Source: Ctenosaura bakeri
Taxonomy: Eukaryota; Chordata; Lepidosauria; Squamata; Iguanidae
Length of the DNA stretch: 64,000 bases
Direction: 5' to 3'
NCBI GenBank assembly: GCA_948474755.1
Contig: CAOLHI010000415.1
Span: 62,001-126,000 of the forward strand
In this document: positions 1 to 12,419 of the stretch, one piece after another
How positions within the stretch are numbered: the first letter of the stretch is position 1
How the letters are laid out: each line of letters opens with the position of its first letter
Made by a program: the position numbers and the translations under genes
The notes under the pieces: generated by a model
What the model was told of the DNA's origin: nothing
The model's database searches: none
What the model saw: the letters and a program-made list of their open reading frames with translations, nothing else

Positions 1-1630
1 ACACTTTGGGTTACTCCTCTTAAGTGTGCAACACACACACACACACACACATATACTCACACCTCTCAAGGGATTTTCAATCAATACCCTATCAGATACA
101 GACACTGCAGTGCAGAGAAGGAAATCATCCAGAAATTAGATAAACAACTTAAATTGTGGCTTCTTTGGTGCACACTGCTTGGGGTCACGGATAAAAGTGA
201 AAAGTGGAGAGGGGGAGAGGGGAATGAATTGGAAATGGAGAATGCCTCTGTCCTGTCTTGGCTGCTGATTTATCTCCTCCAGTCTCCCCAGCTTAATTTG
301 CAGTTGCAGCCAAATTCTGCAATAATTAATTAGAGAGAGAATGAGAAAGAGAATGAAAGAAGGGGAAAGACGAAAGGCACAAATCTAACACTGTCACTTT
401 TCTTCTCCTGGGTGACTCTTAACATTTTTGCCTGATGAAGAAGCCAGTGAAGCTTCAAAAGCTTACATTCTGCACATTTTAGTTGGCCCAGTAAAAGGTA
501 TCACTGATTTGGGCATTTTGGATTTTGTTGTATTTTGTAGCATGGCCAACATGGCTACCCCTGAATGCACTTCCTAGCAAGTGTGTATATGTGGGAGGGG
601 GGGATGGCGAGGGAAGCAGAAGGAAGGGTCTTACCGGGAGCCAAAATGGGAAAAAGCTTGCTTTAAATCTGCATGAAGAACCAGAGGACCACAGATATGT
701 TTTAAAAATAAGATTGTTTTAGTATTATTAGGACTAAGAAGCTGATCTTCTCTGCTGGTATGAACTGTATGTGTCACAATTGCAAAGAGCCACTGGTTTG
801 ATGCAAAGAAAATGTGATTTCATTTGCAGGAAGGACCTTTTTCACCACTTCATGGCTATGCTGACTAGGATCCCACCCAAACCGGTTCACGCAAGGCGAT
901 CCAATGTGGGGAAGGAAAGAGGAAGAGAAAAAAGGAGGGAGGGAAATCAGGCGAGGAGATCATATCCTGACAGTAAGCTTTGTTGGCAACGGGTAACGCT
1001 GAATGTCCAGATTGCCTCGGTGGACATGCACATTACTCCCTGGACCCCAACTCCCTCTGTTTTCCCCGCCCCATCTCCCTCCTTCACCCTCCTTTCTCCA
1101 GAGGTGAGCCGTGGGGAAAGGAAGAAAAGCCGAAAAGACCCACTTCAGCACCAAAGCCCTGAACAGCAGACACCTGGAGCATCAGTAATGCACACAAACA
1201 GAAACAGGGGGCTGGCTGGCTGTCCTTTCACCTTGCCCACCTTTCTCCTGCTCATCTTCTCTTCCTGCTTCTCAGCCCAAGCCTTTGCAATCTCAGCTCC
1301 AGAGCTCAGCAGAAAACAAACCGCCCAAAGATCCCCCCCCGCAACACACACATACACTCCAAACATGGCGGACATTCATTCATACAACTGAGAACCTTGC
1401 TTGCCTTTTCCCACCCAAGGCTAGCTCCCCCCAGCAAGAAATCGATGCGGGTGAGAAGGAGGAAAGGCACCTGGGATTCTCCCTCCTATTCATCCCCCCT
1501 GTCTTGAAAATATAAATAAATAAACCCAATAATCAGCAACATGCTTTGAAAAAACCATTGTGTTTTGCAGTATTAGGCATGACATGTAAACGACTGTGGC
1601 GAAGGCGTTAAATCCTGCAAAGGGACTTAC
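1..1630 (-). other. GNAO1: GNAO1 intron 2 (5' part only)
   Basis: This is non-coding sequence downstream of exon 2 on the minus strand. The next G-alpha exon (beginning KIIHEDGF in the family) is not found here, so it lies beyond position 1. An (AC)n microsatellite occupies about 30-51. An old interspersed repeat of unclear class lies at about 430-560, showing the pattern GAAGC...AAAGCTTACA...AAGGTATCACTGATTTG. Open frames at 771-1391 and overlapping frames have no recognisable domain and look like chance ORFs. Confidence 0.7.
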
Positions 1631-1673
1631 TTCATTTGCTTCACAATGGTGCTTTTCCCCGATTCACCAGCTC
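1631..1673 (-). CDS. GNAO1: GNAO1 exon 2 (P-loop exon)
   Basis: This 43-bp internal exon encodes the nucleotide-binding P-loop of a heterotrimeric G-protein alpha subunit. Read on the minus strand, it completes the split glycine codon from exon 1 and continues AGESGKSTIVKQM plus two bases of the next lysine codon. The Walker A motif GAGESGKS is intact; its lysine and serine contact the GTP phosphates and Mg2+. A 3' splice site (TAAACAG, plus 1674-1680) and a 5' splice site (GTAAGTCCCT, plus 1621-1630) bound it exactly. The 43-bp size and the phase match the conserved second coding exon of Gi/o-class genes. The P-loop alone does not separate subtypes; exon 1 does. Known role: Gi/o-coupled receptor signalling at the plasma membrane, very abundant in neurons. 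Confidence 0.96.
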
Positions 1674-4100
<2,427 letters not shown>

Positions 4101-4281
4101 AGCCATTTGCGCACTAGGGACCTTTCTGCACTGCACTGTGACAGTGCTATGATTCCACTTTCAACCTCCTATGGAATGGAGGGCGGGGAGAGAGAGAGAG
4201 AGGAAAAAATAAGCCTGGTCCAGATTTCTGCCCAATCTGTGTGCAGTGTCTCCTCCCCATCACTCCAGCCTTTTGCCACTA

Positions 4282-4478
4282 GGGACCTTTCTGCATTAGA
4301 CAGTGATAGTGCTATGATTCCACTTTCCACCTCCTATGGAATCCTGGGGTTTGCAGTTTAGGGAGGGGGAGGCTGGTAGTCCCCTGGGCTGGCCCCTCCC
4401 CACACTGCAAACCCCAGGATTCCATAGGAGGTTGGAAGTGGAATCATAGCACTATCACCGTGCAGTGCAGAAAGGCCC
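4282..4478. mobile_element. Palindromic MITE (GGGACCTTTCTGCA ends)
   Basis: The left arm starts GGGACCTTTCTGCA. The inverted right arm ends TGCAGAAAGGCCC after passing through AAACCCCAGGATTCCATAGG. Arms and ends match the other copies of this family in the window. A partial left arm (4117-4177) belongs to the first unit of the adjacent tandem duplication. Confidence 0.8.
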
Positions 4479-4745
4479 TCGGCGGTCATAGCGCTGTGTT
4501 TCCACTTTCAGACCCCTGGGCTTTGCCTTTGGTGGGGGGGCTTCAAGGATAGTACATCTGGGCCTTTGAGGCCCCTCCCTACACTGCAAACCCCAGGATT
4601 CCATAGGATGTTGGAAGTGGAATCATAGCACTATCACCGTGCAGTGCAGAAAGGCCCTCGGCGGTCATAGCGCTGTGATTCCGCTTTCAGACCCCTGGGG
4701 TTTGCCGTTTGGGGAGGGACCTTCGAGGATAGTAAATCTGAGCCT
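4385..4745. repeat. 179-bp tandem duplication of a MITE right arm plus flank
   Basis: The block ACACTGCAAACCCCAGG through CTCGGCGGTCATAGCGCTGTG and on to CTTTGAGGCCCCTCCC is present twice. AAAGGCCCTC occurs at 4471 and 4650, a 179-bp period. The flank between MITE pieces (GGCGGTCATAGCGCTGTG) is copied too, so this is a segmental tandem duplication, not two independent insertions. Confidence 0.8.
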
Positions 4746-4805
4746 TTGAGGCCCCTCCCGAAACTGCCAACGCCAAGATTCCAGAGGAGGTTGAAAGCGG
4801 AATGG

Positions 4806-5126
4806 TCGCTTTTTCGATATTGGAGAATAATACTGTATATGGTATCAGATGCAAGAATCATTTATGCAAAGTACTGGAAATGTGAACATATCCCTGATAT
4901 TGAGGAAGGGGATGTTAAACTATCAGAAATGATCATGATGGATGATTTGACAATGGCACTTAAGGGTGAAACAAGAGGGAAAAATAGGGAAGAATGGAAA
5001 CCAGTTAAAGAATACCTAGAACAAAAATGGGCGATTCAGAAAGAAACATGAAAATAAGCAAAAATATAGAGAAAGAGAATTGAAACATTTATTTTCAAAA
5101 TTATATGACAAGTCACATAAAAAGGG
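4806..5126 (+). mobile_element. L1 LINE fragment, ORF2 C-terminus and 3' tail
   Basis: The translation contains ARIIYAKYWKCEHIPDIEE and later EEWKPVKEYLEQKW, the pattern at the C-terminal end of vertebrate L1 ORF2 proteins. It ends at a stop at 5049-5051 and is followed by an A-rich tail. Only about 80 codons remain, so it is a 5'-truncated dead copy. It is sandwiched between partial MITE arms. Confidence 0.7.
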
Positions 5127-5217
5127 GCTGGCCCCTCCCGAAACTGCAAACCCCAGGATTCCATAGGAGGTTGAAAGTGGAATCATTGCGCTATAACACT
5201 CTAGTGCGGAAATGGCC
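5127..5217. mobile_element. MITE right arm (half element)
   Basis: GGCCCCTCCCGAAACTGCAA runs through GGATTCCATAGGAGGTTG to CTAGTGCGGAAATGGCC, the standard right half of the palindromic MITE. The left half is missing or displaced by the L1 fragment. Confidence 0.75.
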
Positions 5218-5462
5218 TAAGACAGCATCCTTGGAATCAGATGGAAAGGAGCGGAAGAGTTGGGTGTCCTCGGCGTATTGGTGACCACGAACATCCAAGA
5301 CTCTGGGTAATCTCTCCCAGAAGATGGAAGCTGAAATGTATCGATCATTTTATTTTTTAAAAATTCTATTTATCAATCGTGTCCTCCTTCTGAGATCCTG
5401 GCCAAACTTGGGAGAAGTGTTTTGGGTTGCTTTGTTACAATTGTGTACACTTGTTACCATTT

Positions 5463-5625
5463 GTTGCTGTTGTGGGCCTTCGAGTTGCTTCTGGCCTGAA
5501 GGCAAACCTCTGGTGGGCTTTTCTTGATAAGATTTGTTCAGAAGGGGTTCCCACGGCCAAGCAAGGGATTTGAACCCCAACACCCAAAATAGTAGTCCAG
5601 ACCTCAAATCACTACCCCATGCTGG
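5463..5625 (-). mobile_element. ACA-tailed SINE, antisense
   Basis: On the plus strand it reads TTGTTGCTGTTGTGGGCCTT, then GGCAAACCTCTGGTGGGCTT, and ends in a reversed tRNA-like head (TTTGAACCCCAACACC...). This is the complement of the SINE seen sense at 33326-33516, whose 3' end is GGCACACAACAACAACA. Confidence 0.75.
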
Positions 5626-5639
5626 TTCTTTACCCATTA

Positions 5640-6020
5640 TAAGTTATGATGATACAATATTTTACGATTTAAGCTTTATACTACCACCTATTATAATATT
5701 TTAGGATAATATATGACAATTGCAATGCACAATATGATAAAAATATAAAAACGTGTAATGGAAGAAGGGGATTATTATATAAAATTATAATGAGATAAAT
5801 GTATAACTGTAAGATATTGCTGATTACTGTATAATATCTAAAATATTCGTTATCATTATAATATCATATAAGATGGTACTACTGACTGCTGTATAATATA
5901 ACATTATCATTTATTGTATAACATTATTATATTATAATATGTATTATAAATATATACATATTTTATATAGCTATATTCCAAATGGCAAGCAGTATGATCT
6001 CATGACTATAATGATCACTA

Positions 6021-6065
<45 letters not shown>

Positions 6066-6450
6066 ATAATGTTATAAAATATAATGAAATAAATGTATTG
6101 CAATGTAAGTTGTTGATAATGACAATATATCTCAGTTGCATAGTCTACCAGGTGTTACTGACTTGGAGTTTTGGACTGTTAGTGATTCAGATTCTACCCA
6201 AGAACTTACAAATCAGATTCTTGGATATGATCTTAACAACAACAACAACAACAAAAATCATCATCATCATCATATCCAAAAATACAGTCCTGATGTTAAA
6301 GCACGATCAAAACCATCATTTGGGATTAAAACAACAAAGTCTTGTGATACCTTAAGAGACTAAAAAGTTCCATTTGGCATCTGCTTTCATGGAGTGCAGC
6401 CTGTTCCTGCATCCAACAGAATAGTCCATGGAGTCTTCTGCCAAATAAAA
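5640..6450. repeat. AT-rich tract with (TTA)n microsatellite
   Basis: Very AT-rich sequence of TATAATAT type extends to about 6120, with about 14 TTA units at 6020-6064. At 6232-6275 short (AAC)n and (ATC)n runs occur; with the sequence just upstream (GGATATGATCTTAAC) they look like the 3' tail of an unidentified non-LTR element. No gene is seen. Confidence 0.6.
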
Positions 6451-6454
6451 CTTA

Positions 6455-6831
6455 GGCCATTTCCGCACTACACTTTTATAGTGCGATGATTCCACTTTCA
6501 ACATCCTATGGAATCCTGGGGTTTGCAGTTTCGGGAGGGGTATTAGGAGCCACTGTGACTTGGAGACCAGGATTCAACTCCCCACTCGGCCAAAGAAAAC
6601 CCACTGGGTGACCTTGGGCACATCACACACTTTCAGCCCCAGAAAACCCTGGGATAGCTTTGCCTTAGGGTTGCCATCAGTTGAAAACAACTTGAAGGCA
6701 CACAACAACAATGAACTAGGATTCTCAACCAGAGACTTCTAGTGCCTTATGGAACCCCAAACCCTAGGATTCTATAGGATGTGGCAATTCTGGTGGAATG
6801 ATAGTGCTACAATTGGATATGTGAAATGGCC
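6455..6831. mobile_element. MITE with a SINE nested inside
   Basis: The left arm starts GGCCATTTCCGCAC at 6455 after TTA. The decayed right arm ends GTGAAATGGCC at 6831 before TCA. Between the arms lies a full-length ACA-tailed SINE (6545-6712), recognisable by CCCACTGGGTGACCTTGGGC and the GGCACACAACAACA tail. The SINE therefore inserted after the MITE. Confidence 0.75.
6545..6712 (+). mobile_element. ACA-tailed SINE, sense
   Basis: The head GACTTGGAGACCAGGATTCAA resembles a degenerate tRNA B-box region. The body contains GGGTGACCTTGGGC, AGCCCCAGAAAACCC and TTAGGGTTGCCATCAGTTG, and the tail is (ACA)n. It sits between the two arms of the MITE at 6455-6831. Confidence 0.75.
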
Positions 6832-7424
6832 TCATGTGCGCACAACTAAAAGTAAGCAAGATAACTTGGGGCTCTTTATTTGAAGACATCTTTCGTCATT
6901 GATTAAGCCTTTGTCATATAAGGAGCCCAAAGATATTAAGAACAAACTTGATTGGATAACCAGTTTCTTTAGCACCCTTTTCCTCCCAAAGTTTATTGAA
7001 ATGAATGGGGGTTGCTCATGAATAGAGTGCAATTGTACTGCACTCCTCACCATGGGGCTAACCACATTTTGCATCCAAGGACAGCGGGATGCTGACTTTG
7101 TCAAGGCCTGCTCTGGCAAAGAATTGTTGTAATAAAAAGCCCACTTTTGCAAAGTGAATTACGAGAATGAACCTTATCCGCCCAATGGAAGCTTCATCAG
7201 TGGTGAAGAGAACAAGACACACCTGCTAATTTATTTTGCCGGCTAATATGCTTCTTTGTTTTAAGTATTTATACACCATGTTTCAGACATACAGACTCCA
7301 AAAGCACTTTGCAAGATGTGTATGTGTGTGTGTAGGGGAGAAAGAGATATTAATGGAATAAACAGAAGGAGGCCATAGGAGAAGAGCTTCTAAAAAAACC
7401 CGAATAAATCAATTAGTCAACATT
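6832..7424. other. No recognisable feature
   Basis: Intergenic sequence without coding signal. A short TG-rich run occurs at about 7318-7333. The 106-codon frame at 6832-7152 has no known motif. Confidence 0.5.
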
Positions 7425-7802
7425 TGTGGTAATTATTTGCCATCAAGTCAGCTTTGACTTGAAACAGGCCTATGAATGAGAGACATCCAAGAGCCCAGAT
7501 TATAAACAACCCTGCCTAGATCTTGCAAACTCAGACCTGTGGCTTCCTTGATGGAGTCACTCCACCTGTAAAGTGGTCTCTCTCTTTTCCTAATGCCTTC
7601 CCCTTTCCCAAGCATTATCTTCTTTCCCAATAACTCATGTTGTCTCATGATGTGTCCAAAGCGCAATAGTCATTTTGGCTTCCACTGAGAGTTCAGGCTT
7701 GATTCATTCTCAGACCCATTTATTTATCCTCTTGCTGATTCCTGCTATCCAAAGAACTCTCCTCCAGCATCACAAAGCAGGTGGCTTGATTTTCTTCCCA
7801 TC
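7425..7802 (-). mobile_element. Bov-B (RTE) LINE 3' fragment
   Basis: The minus-strand frame 7448-7666 reads HIMRQHELLGKKIMLGK, then RPLYRWSDSIKEATG and LQDLGRVVYNLGSW. This is the typical C-terminal end of the Bov-B reverse transcriptase ORF (HIMR...IMLGK...RW.DSI...L..L...V.D...W). Homology continues upstream to about 7802 (CTCCTCCAGCATCACA on plus) and into the 3' UTR at 7425-7447. Bov-B elements are abundant in squamates. This copy is truncated and inactive. Confidence 0.88.
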
Positions 7803-8029
7803 TAATAACCAAGCAAATAAAACAGACAGCAATGGAACCAGGTGATCTTCCCAGAGAGTGAATTCTAAAGATGAGGAGCTACAACAGGAAAGGCACTATA
7901 ATTGGGTCATGTATCCCTGAGTCACCCCACTGGTTGACCCCGAGGAGGATTTCCTTGAAGATTCACATGGGGGGGGGGAGGAAGTCCGAAGCCATTCCAT
8001 TATTGGTTATACCACTAGATAGAATGTAG

Positions 8030-8520
8030 GGCAGTGGCTCTTAATTTTTTTTTTTTTTACCATGAACCCCCTTTAAGTATCTTTTGTTGCAGTGGACCAC
8101 CAAGACTTAACCCAAGGCAACTTCTGGCTGCATGCAAAGTAGCAAGAAATGCCATGTGCTTTCTCTCAGCCGCTCAATTTAATTAAATTGCATGTTCTCC
8201 CTGTGTGCAGAATCAGCAAGGGCTGTGGACATTCTTTGCTATCCAACGGTTTCATAACTTTTGGACGGTTTGTGGTATTGTAACGAAACTTTGTACAAAG
8301 GATGTCTGTCACTGGCAAAAGACTCCTGGTTTTTGAGATCAATATATGAGCATCTCTCTGCCTTCCTTCCTTCCTTCCTTCCTTCCTTCCTTCCTTCCTT
8401 CCTTCCTTCCTTCCTTCCTAACTGTAAAAGCTCATAACATTTCTTCAAGGCTTTCCAGACCCCCCCCATGAGGACCTTGTGGCTCCCCCCAAAAGACAAC
8501 AGTACAACAAAATGACACAT
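8030..8520. repeat. Old interspersed repeat with (TTCC)n
   Basis: The segment GTGGCTCTTAAT...ACCATGAACCCCCTTTAAG...AAGACTTAACC recurs at 45258-45400, so it is an interspersed repeat, probably a DNA-transposon relic. About 15 TTCC units lie at 8360-8419 and produce the Lys-Glu-Gly-Arg frame on the minus strand, which is not a gene. Confidence 0.6.
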
Positions 8521-8539
8521 AGGAAATCAAGCATATTGT

Positions 8540-8830
8540 ATAAGGCCCATCCCACCTAAACAATCAGCCCTCAATGTCCTGTCAAAACAGAGAGGTCTTC
8601 ACCTATTTCACCTAATCTCTTTGGGAAGGGAATCCCAGAGCCGAGGGGCAGCCACTGAGAAGGCCCTCTCCTGAACTCCCAGCAGGTGGGATGGAGACCT
8701 CTCCAGCAGATCCCCAAACCCAAGCAGGTTTGTAAGGGAGCCTACAGTTCTTTAAATAGCGTGGATTTGAGCTGTAGACAGCATTGATAATGCAACAAAA
8801 ACAATTCATAATAATAACTTAAAATAAAAT
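8540..8830 (-). mobile_element. LINE 3' UTR fragment, antisense
   Basis: The plus-strand text CCCAGAGCCGAGGGGCAGCC followed by GAGAAGGCCCTCTCCTG is the complement-side pattern of a common squamate LINE 3' region (L2/CR1-like). A related sequence is at 25550-25750. Confidence 0.5.
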
Positions 8831-9412
8831 GCAGTCTGCTTTCGGACCACCGTGGACCCGTAACAAACTATATACAGATATTACTGACAATCCTTTAAAA
8901 TTAACTGCTCAGTATCTTTTAAAATCCCTAATCAAATTAGTAGCTAATTTCCAGCCGGTTATAGCAAATAATGCAATCACAAAGGTGATATAAAGCATCC
9001 AATTGTTGCATCTCTGTATCTCATGGAGTTTTGTTTTAATAACACAGGTGAGTGTAGGAGAGAAGTTTTGTCCTTGGGCCTCCAAACAAGAGACAGAACA
9101 AAAAAAAAAAATACTGTCGAGAGCCTGTACTCTCAGCAGGCAAGGTCTGTAGGATCAAAATGCGGGGTCTTTTTAATTAGAATAGACCAAAACATCACCT
9201 GTCACCTTCTTTTCTTAGATTTCTCTGTTCTTTCTGAGCTTAACTGTCCTTCTCACAGTAGCTGGAAGCCGGAGAAAACCATGCCTTTTCCCAGAAACGA
9301 TATATCCCTAGAGAAAAATAAGCATGAGCTCTCACTAGAAGCCAGATAAGTCCCTTAGTGCTTTTGGACCTTGGACATTTGAGGTGACACAGCTGGCTGG
9401 GAACGATGATAA
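8831..9412. other. No recognisable feature
   Basis: AT-rich intergenic sequence. The 108-codon frame at 9023-9349 shows no known motif. Confidence 0.45.
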
Positions 9413-9806
9413 CACAGTCAGCCCTCATTCACTAAGGTTAGGGGTTCAGGACCCCTGAAAAAGTGGAAGAAGCACAAATATCAAAAAGTGTGTACCTCTG
9501 GGGTAAGGGGGCTGAGGCATGGTGGGTCCAAACTCAGGTCCAAACCGGAGCCATTTCCACACTAGACTGTTATAGCGCTATGATTCCACTTTCAACATCC
9601 TATGGAATCCTGGGGTTTGCAGTTTCTGGGATTGCCCATAGGATCAAGATCAGGGATGGGCAAGTCAACACACAGGTGGACCAGTGGTACTCAAAGTGGT
9701 ACCACTGGTCCACCGGCCGGCCCTTCCCGAAATCGCAAACCCCAGGATTCCATAGGATGTTGAAAGTGGAATCATAGTGCTATTATAGTCTAGTGCGGAA
9801 ATGGCC
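9413..9806. mobile_element. Composite: Tigger-like end plus MITE with palindromic insert
   Basis: CAGTCAGCCCTCATTCACTA at about 9415 matches the terminal sequence CAGTTGGCCCTCC at 45406 and 62607 and suggests a Tigger/pogo-like element. A MITE follows at 9550-9806 (GCCATTTCCACAC...GTGCGGAAATGGCC). Its centre carries about 95 extra bases holding a 16-bp perfect inverted repeat, GGTGGACCAGTGGTAC (arms 9675-9690 and 9699-9714, 8-nt loop). The same chimera occurs inverted at 13526-13810. Confidence 0.75.
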
Positions 9807-10354
9807 CAGTTCAGGGAAAGTAGAGAGAAGGGGAGGTTGGCATCTTGGCCCTATACTTCCTGTCTGTCTTACCCATCTCCTTCCTTGGGTATGGGGGGGC
9901 ATCAAGAGATGCCAGTGTGTTAATGTTTTGCTGCTGAAGTTGTCCTGAAAATTAATTTTTCTGTTAATAATTTTAGTGGATATTACATAATTCATTTGTA
10001 CTCATCAGTAGCACGCTCATGACATGTTATTTTCAAACTAAAAGAAAACTATTAAAACGACTAAGAAAGGCCAGTCTTCAATTCAAAAGTAACACACCAA
10101 AATAATTTCAAATATTAATCACTATTCAAACCATTAATGTCACTGACATTAAAGTGGATTACAATAGCAATTCTAAAAGCCACTGTTAAAAACAGATTAA
10201 CATTAATTTACAAAACTGACTCCATGCTTTGAAAATAACACCACTGAAAATATCACCAAACCTCAGATGTTCTCCTTCACGATTAACATTTGCAAGCTAA
10301 ATTTCTAGTCCCGTAGGCTTAATGACTAAGGCGAGGTATGGAAAATCTTGAACT
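9807..10354. other. No recognisable feature
   Basis: AT-rich intergenic sequence without coding or repeat signal that I can name. Confidence 0.45.
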
Positions 10355-10800
10355 ATCCCAATGTCTTCATTGTACGTTTTAAGGTCATGTAAATCATCTG
10401 TGGTCCTTATTTTTGTTTTTTAATTAAGAAATGTTAATTAAGAAATTTCAATTAAGAAACAATAAATAAATATTGTTTCTTAATATTCAGCTGTAAACCT
10501 GTCTTTGCAATTTTTTTCCTTGACTTTCTTCAGGGGTCGTTCCAAATCTTGGCCGTTCTCAGCTAGTTGCATGGTGTCATCTTCATATCTTAAAATGTTA
10601 ATTTTAACATTAATTTTAAATTAATTAATAATTAATAAATAATTAATTAGTTATTAATTGATTAATTATTGATTAAATTAATTTAAAATTAATTTTAAAT
10701 ATTAATTTTAACATTTAACTTTCCTAATTTTCACACTTCCTTCCTCTGAATCTAATCCTGCTTTACCTATGATATGTTCAGCGTAAGAATTAGGCCATGA
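10355..10800 (-). mobile_element. Bov-B (RTE) reverse transcriptase fragment
   Basis: Read on the minus strand, 10540-10590 encodes RYEDDTMQLAENGQDLERP, aligning with the Bov-B RT active-site region (RYADDT...AE...DL). The catalytic box is YEDD instead of YADD (codons at 10576-10587). Flanking parts at 10360-10440 and 10730-10800 (CCTATGATATGTTCAGCGTA on plus) are also Bov-B-like. AT-rich insertions interrupt it, so it is a dead copy. Confidence 0.75.
10593..10718. repeat. AT-rich imperfect palindrome
   Basis: A TTAATT-based sequence whose left half (ATGTTAATTTTAACATTAAT) is mirrored as a reverse complement at the right end (ATTAATTTTAACATTT). It interrupts the Bov-B fragment. It could form a cruciform or reflect local expansion of TTAATT units. 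Confidence 0.6.
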
Positions 10801-11302
10801 CAGACTCCAAACCCTCGAGGATTCCCAGGGGAAACAAATTAAACTATGAACCCTATTATATTGCTTAAATCCTTAAGGCTGTGCTAAAGTCTGTCTGAAC
10901 AGAAATAATTGGTGGGTAGTTCAATATAACATGAAATAAGGCAGAACAAACAAGTTTTCCAAAGAGAAAGGGCCTCCCACAAGGTTAACCACTATGTTTT
11001 CACAAGTTTTTTTTTTAATGTTTTATATTTTCCATGGTGCGAGAAAGATAAGGAACAGGAAAAGAGGTGGGGAAAAGAGTAACAGAGAGGCTTATGTCCA
11101 TAGGCCGAGGTGTGGAAGTGTAACAAAGACTTGGGTGGCAAAAAAGCCTGTTAGCCATTTAAATAATTCACTATGAGACAGATGACAGTGACGATTATTC
11201 CAAAAAAGTATTTAGCTTGGCAGCTGTTGGTATTTTTGGAGCGTATAGAGCTCTGCACACTCACAGTATAGCTATGCTGCTGACTTACCTGAGGCTGATT
11301 TA

Positions 11303-11506
11303 GGGCCTTTCCGCACTATACGGTGATAGTGCTATTATTCCACTTTTAATATCCTGTGGAATTCTGGGGTTTGTAGTTTCCTGAGAGGCCAAAGGGCTCT
11401 CTGGCTGAGAATTCCAAAGGCCCCTCCCGAAACTGCAAACCCAAGGATTCCATCGGATGGTGAAAGTGGAATAATAGCACTGTAACAGTGTAGTGCAGAA
11501 AATCCC
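11303..11506. mobile_element. MITE with TTA target duplication
   Basis: It starts GGGCCTTTCCGCACTATA and ends TAGTGCAGAAAATCCC. TTA at 11300-11302 is repeated at 11507-11509. The arms contain GAATTCTGGGGTTTG and its inverted partner. One of the better-defined copies of the family. Confidence 0.85.
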
Positions 11507-11542
11507 TTAGTGACTGTGGCAGAATCATGGGAACTGTAGTTT

Positions 11543-12415
11543 TGTTATCATGGTTATGATATGTCGGGTGAGAGCACTAGATATCCTTTCGATATCAAAT
11601 AATTTGGCCTTTGCTTGACCCTTCTCTGCCACCCTAATCCATGTGTTTGCAGAGGGCCACCGAACAAGCACGTATTGGACGCGGTCGTTAATGGTTGTAC
11701 ATTCCAAAACCTCATTCAGGCAGGCAACTTAAGCCTCTCCGTTGCTTTAGGGAAAACCCTCCCTGCAAACTGGCTTTGCTCGGCACATATCCACACAAAG
11801 CCACATGGCAGAGAGCCGAGCCATTCTTTTGTATCGGGCCATCAACGTACCGGCCACGCTATTGTCATTAAGAGCTAAGCTAATCATGCAAAACCTGACC
11901 GTTTCCAATTCCTTTGTCCAACTCCAAATTTCCTTTGTTCTCACCGAACATAACATAGCCTGTAGATAAACTCCACCCTATAAAAGGTCCCCACTTTTGG
12001 GATGTCTTCGGACTACTTTGGACTTCCATCCCACCTTGTTGCTGGTTGTCTAAGGGGACTCCCCTCAGCTAACCACACTGAGCTTTCTCTCCCGGAACTC
12101 CGCTTCTCTCCAGGACTACGAGACCAGGTGTCATGTTACCCTTCCCATAATGCTCTCCTTTTCTATTTCTCAGTTAGTTAGCTTATGTCTTGTCTTGTGT
12201 GTTTCTTGTCTTTAATAAAATATTGTTTTTGTTACTTTAAAACCTTGTCTAGCTGCTCTCTGACCTGACGCTGTATACATAGGGTGAAAGATCCTTGCTA
12301 ACGCTACCCTACCTCTCATCTAGCTAAGAGAGTGCTCCAGTTAAATCCCCCCAACTTGCGTTTTTATTTGGTAATTTGGGCACCCCTCCCGGGACCCCCA
12401 ACGTACAGGGTAACA
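11543..12415 (+). mobile_element. Solo LTR of an endogenous retroelement
   Basis: 873 bp with terminal TGTTA...TAACA inverted ends, flanked by a 4-bp direct repeat GTTT (11539-11542 and 12416-12419). A TATAAAAGG box lies at 11979-11987 and an AATAAA signal at 12214-12219, in the U3-R-U5 order of an LTR. Taking the LTR out rejoins AACTGTAGTTTGGCTGG, a motif common in squamate repeats, which supports the boundaries. No primer-binding site or gag/pol sequence follows, so it is a solo LTR. An ERV or Ty3/gypsy-type source cannot be decided. Confidence 0.78.
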
Positions 12416-12419
12416 GTTT

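Noticed and set aside
771..1391. 206-codon plus-strand ORF in GNAO1 intron 2
   Set aside because: Antisense to the gene, low-complexity content, no domain.
6136..6363. Asn/His-rich ORF
   Set aside because: Produced by (AAC)n and (CAT)n simple repeats.
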